From Centropus unirufus (lineage: Eukaryota > Chordata > Aves > Cuculiformes > Centropidae), in assembly GCA_013397695.1 (NCBI GenBank), contig VYZI01000260.1, positions 784,825-848,824 of the forward strand: a stretch of 64,000 nucleotides of DNA. Direction: 5' to 3'. The notes under the pieces were generated by a model. That model was not told where the DNA came from. It saw nothing but the letters and a program-made list of their open reading frames with translations, and searched no databases. Shown one piece after another: positions 63,888 to 64,000 of the stretch. Position 1 is the first letter of the stretch. Every line of letters begins with the position of its first letter. Made by a program: the position numbers and the translations under genes.

Positions 63888-63984
63888 CTGGGACAGATCT
63901 ATTAGGCTGTGCAGCTTCATTGATAGGAACAGAATTATAGGCACGACAGTACCACCAAGGATATTAGATAATAAAGCAATGAGA
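63888..63984 (-). CDS. Candidate coding exon with strong splice donor, hydrophobic peptide
   Basis: On the minus strand a CTTTTAG acceptor (its pyrimidine tract cut off by the window end) is followed by a 97-base segment entered in phase 2 and left in phase 0 at the near-consensus donor CCCAG|GTAAGC. The peptide contains IALLSNILGGTVVPIILFL and ends HSLIDLSQ. It is either a membrane-spanning helix of about 20 residues or a buried helix of a helical-repeat protein. As the rightmost candidate it would be the first exon in this window of a leftward gene continuing beyond 64000. Not recognised. Confidence 0.45.
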
Positions 63985-64000
63985 CTAAAAGATTACTGTA

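Noticed and set aside
1..64000. CRISPR array, bacterial operon, phage or integron structures
   Set aside because: No regularly spaced repeats, ribosome-binding sites or dense coding; the sequence is vertebrate in character throughout.

Overview
The window reads as vertebrate nuclear DNA, most likely from a bird. It is AT-rich and CpG-poor and has no dense coding. The diagnostic landmarks are fragments of CR1-type LINEs (the main avian/reptilian non-LTR retrotransposon, with the typical CATAGAATCAT start on the reverse strand) and one degenerate solo LTR of the avian ERVL type. No rRNA, tRNA, CRISPR array, bacterial operon or complete protein gene was recognised. Family assignments come from my memory of consensus sequences, not from a search.

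Layout. 1-1829: unannotated AT-rich DNA. 1830-2006: CR1 3' tail (minus). About 2290-2900: a GC-richer patch resembling the 5'/ORF1 part of a CR1 element (plus). 3006-31418: mostly structureless intronic or intergenic DNA with A-tracts, several perfect hairpins, small tandem duplications, one possible plus-strand exon (26458-26644) and a stretch at about 18900-20160 that looks like candidate conserved non-coding DNA. 31419-31505 and 33050-33372: CR1 tail and CR1 reverse-transcriptase fragment (both minus). 33410-47352: essentially featureless. 47353-47778: decayed ERVL LTR ending in an 18-bp palindrome. 51670-53578: the largest mobile-element block, in which a plus-strand CR1 ORF2 segment without its 3' end abuts, base to base, a minus-strand CR1 with an intact 3' end. 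59910-60055: a further CR1 tail.

Possible genes. On the minus strand four short open segments have good splice signals on both sides and protein-like translations: 63984-63888, 59094-58992, 57337-57212 and 47986-47885, perhaps followed by a terminal exon at 42991-42851. If real, most of the window is introns of one large, unidentified gene transcribed leftward, with alpha-helical, hydrophobic segments. On the plus strand, 26458-26644 and 51251-51462 form a phase-compatible pair (internal exon plus terminal exon with a nearby AATAAA). I could not name the product of either set. They are hypotheses for a protein search and RNA data, not established genes.
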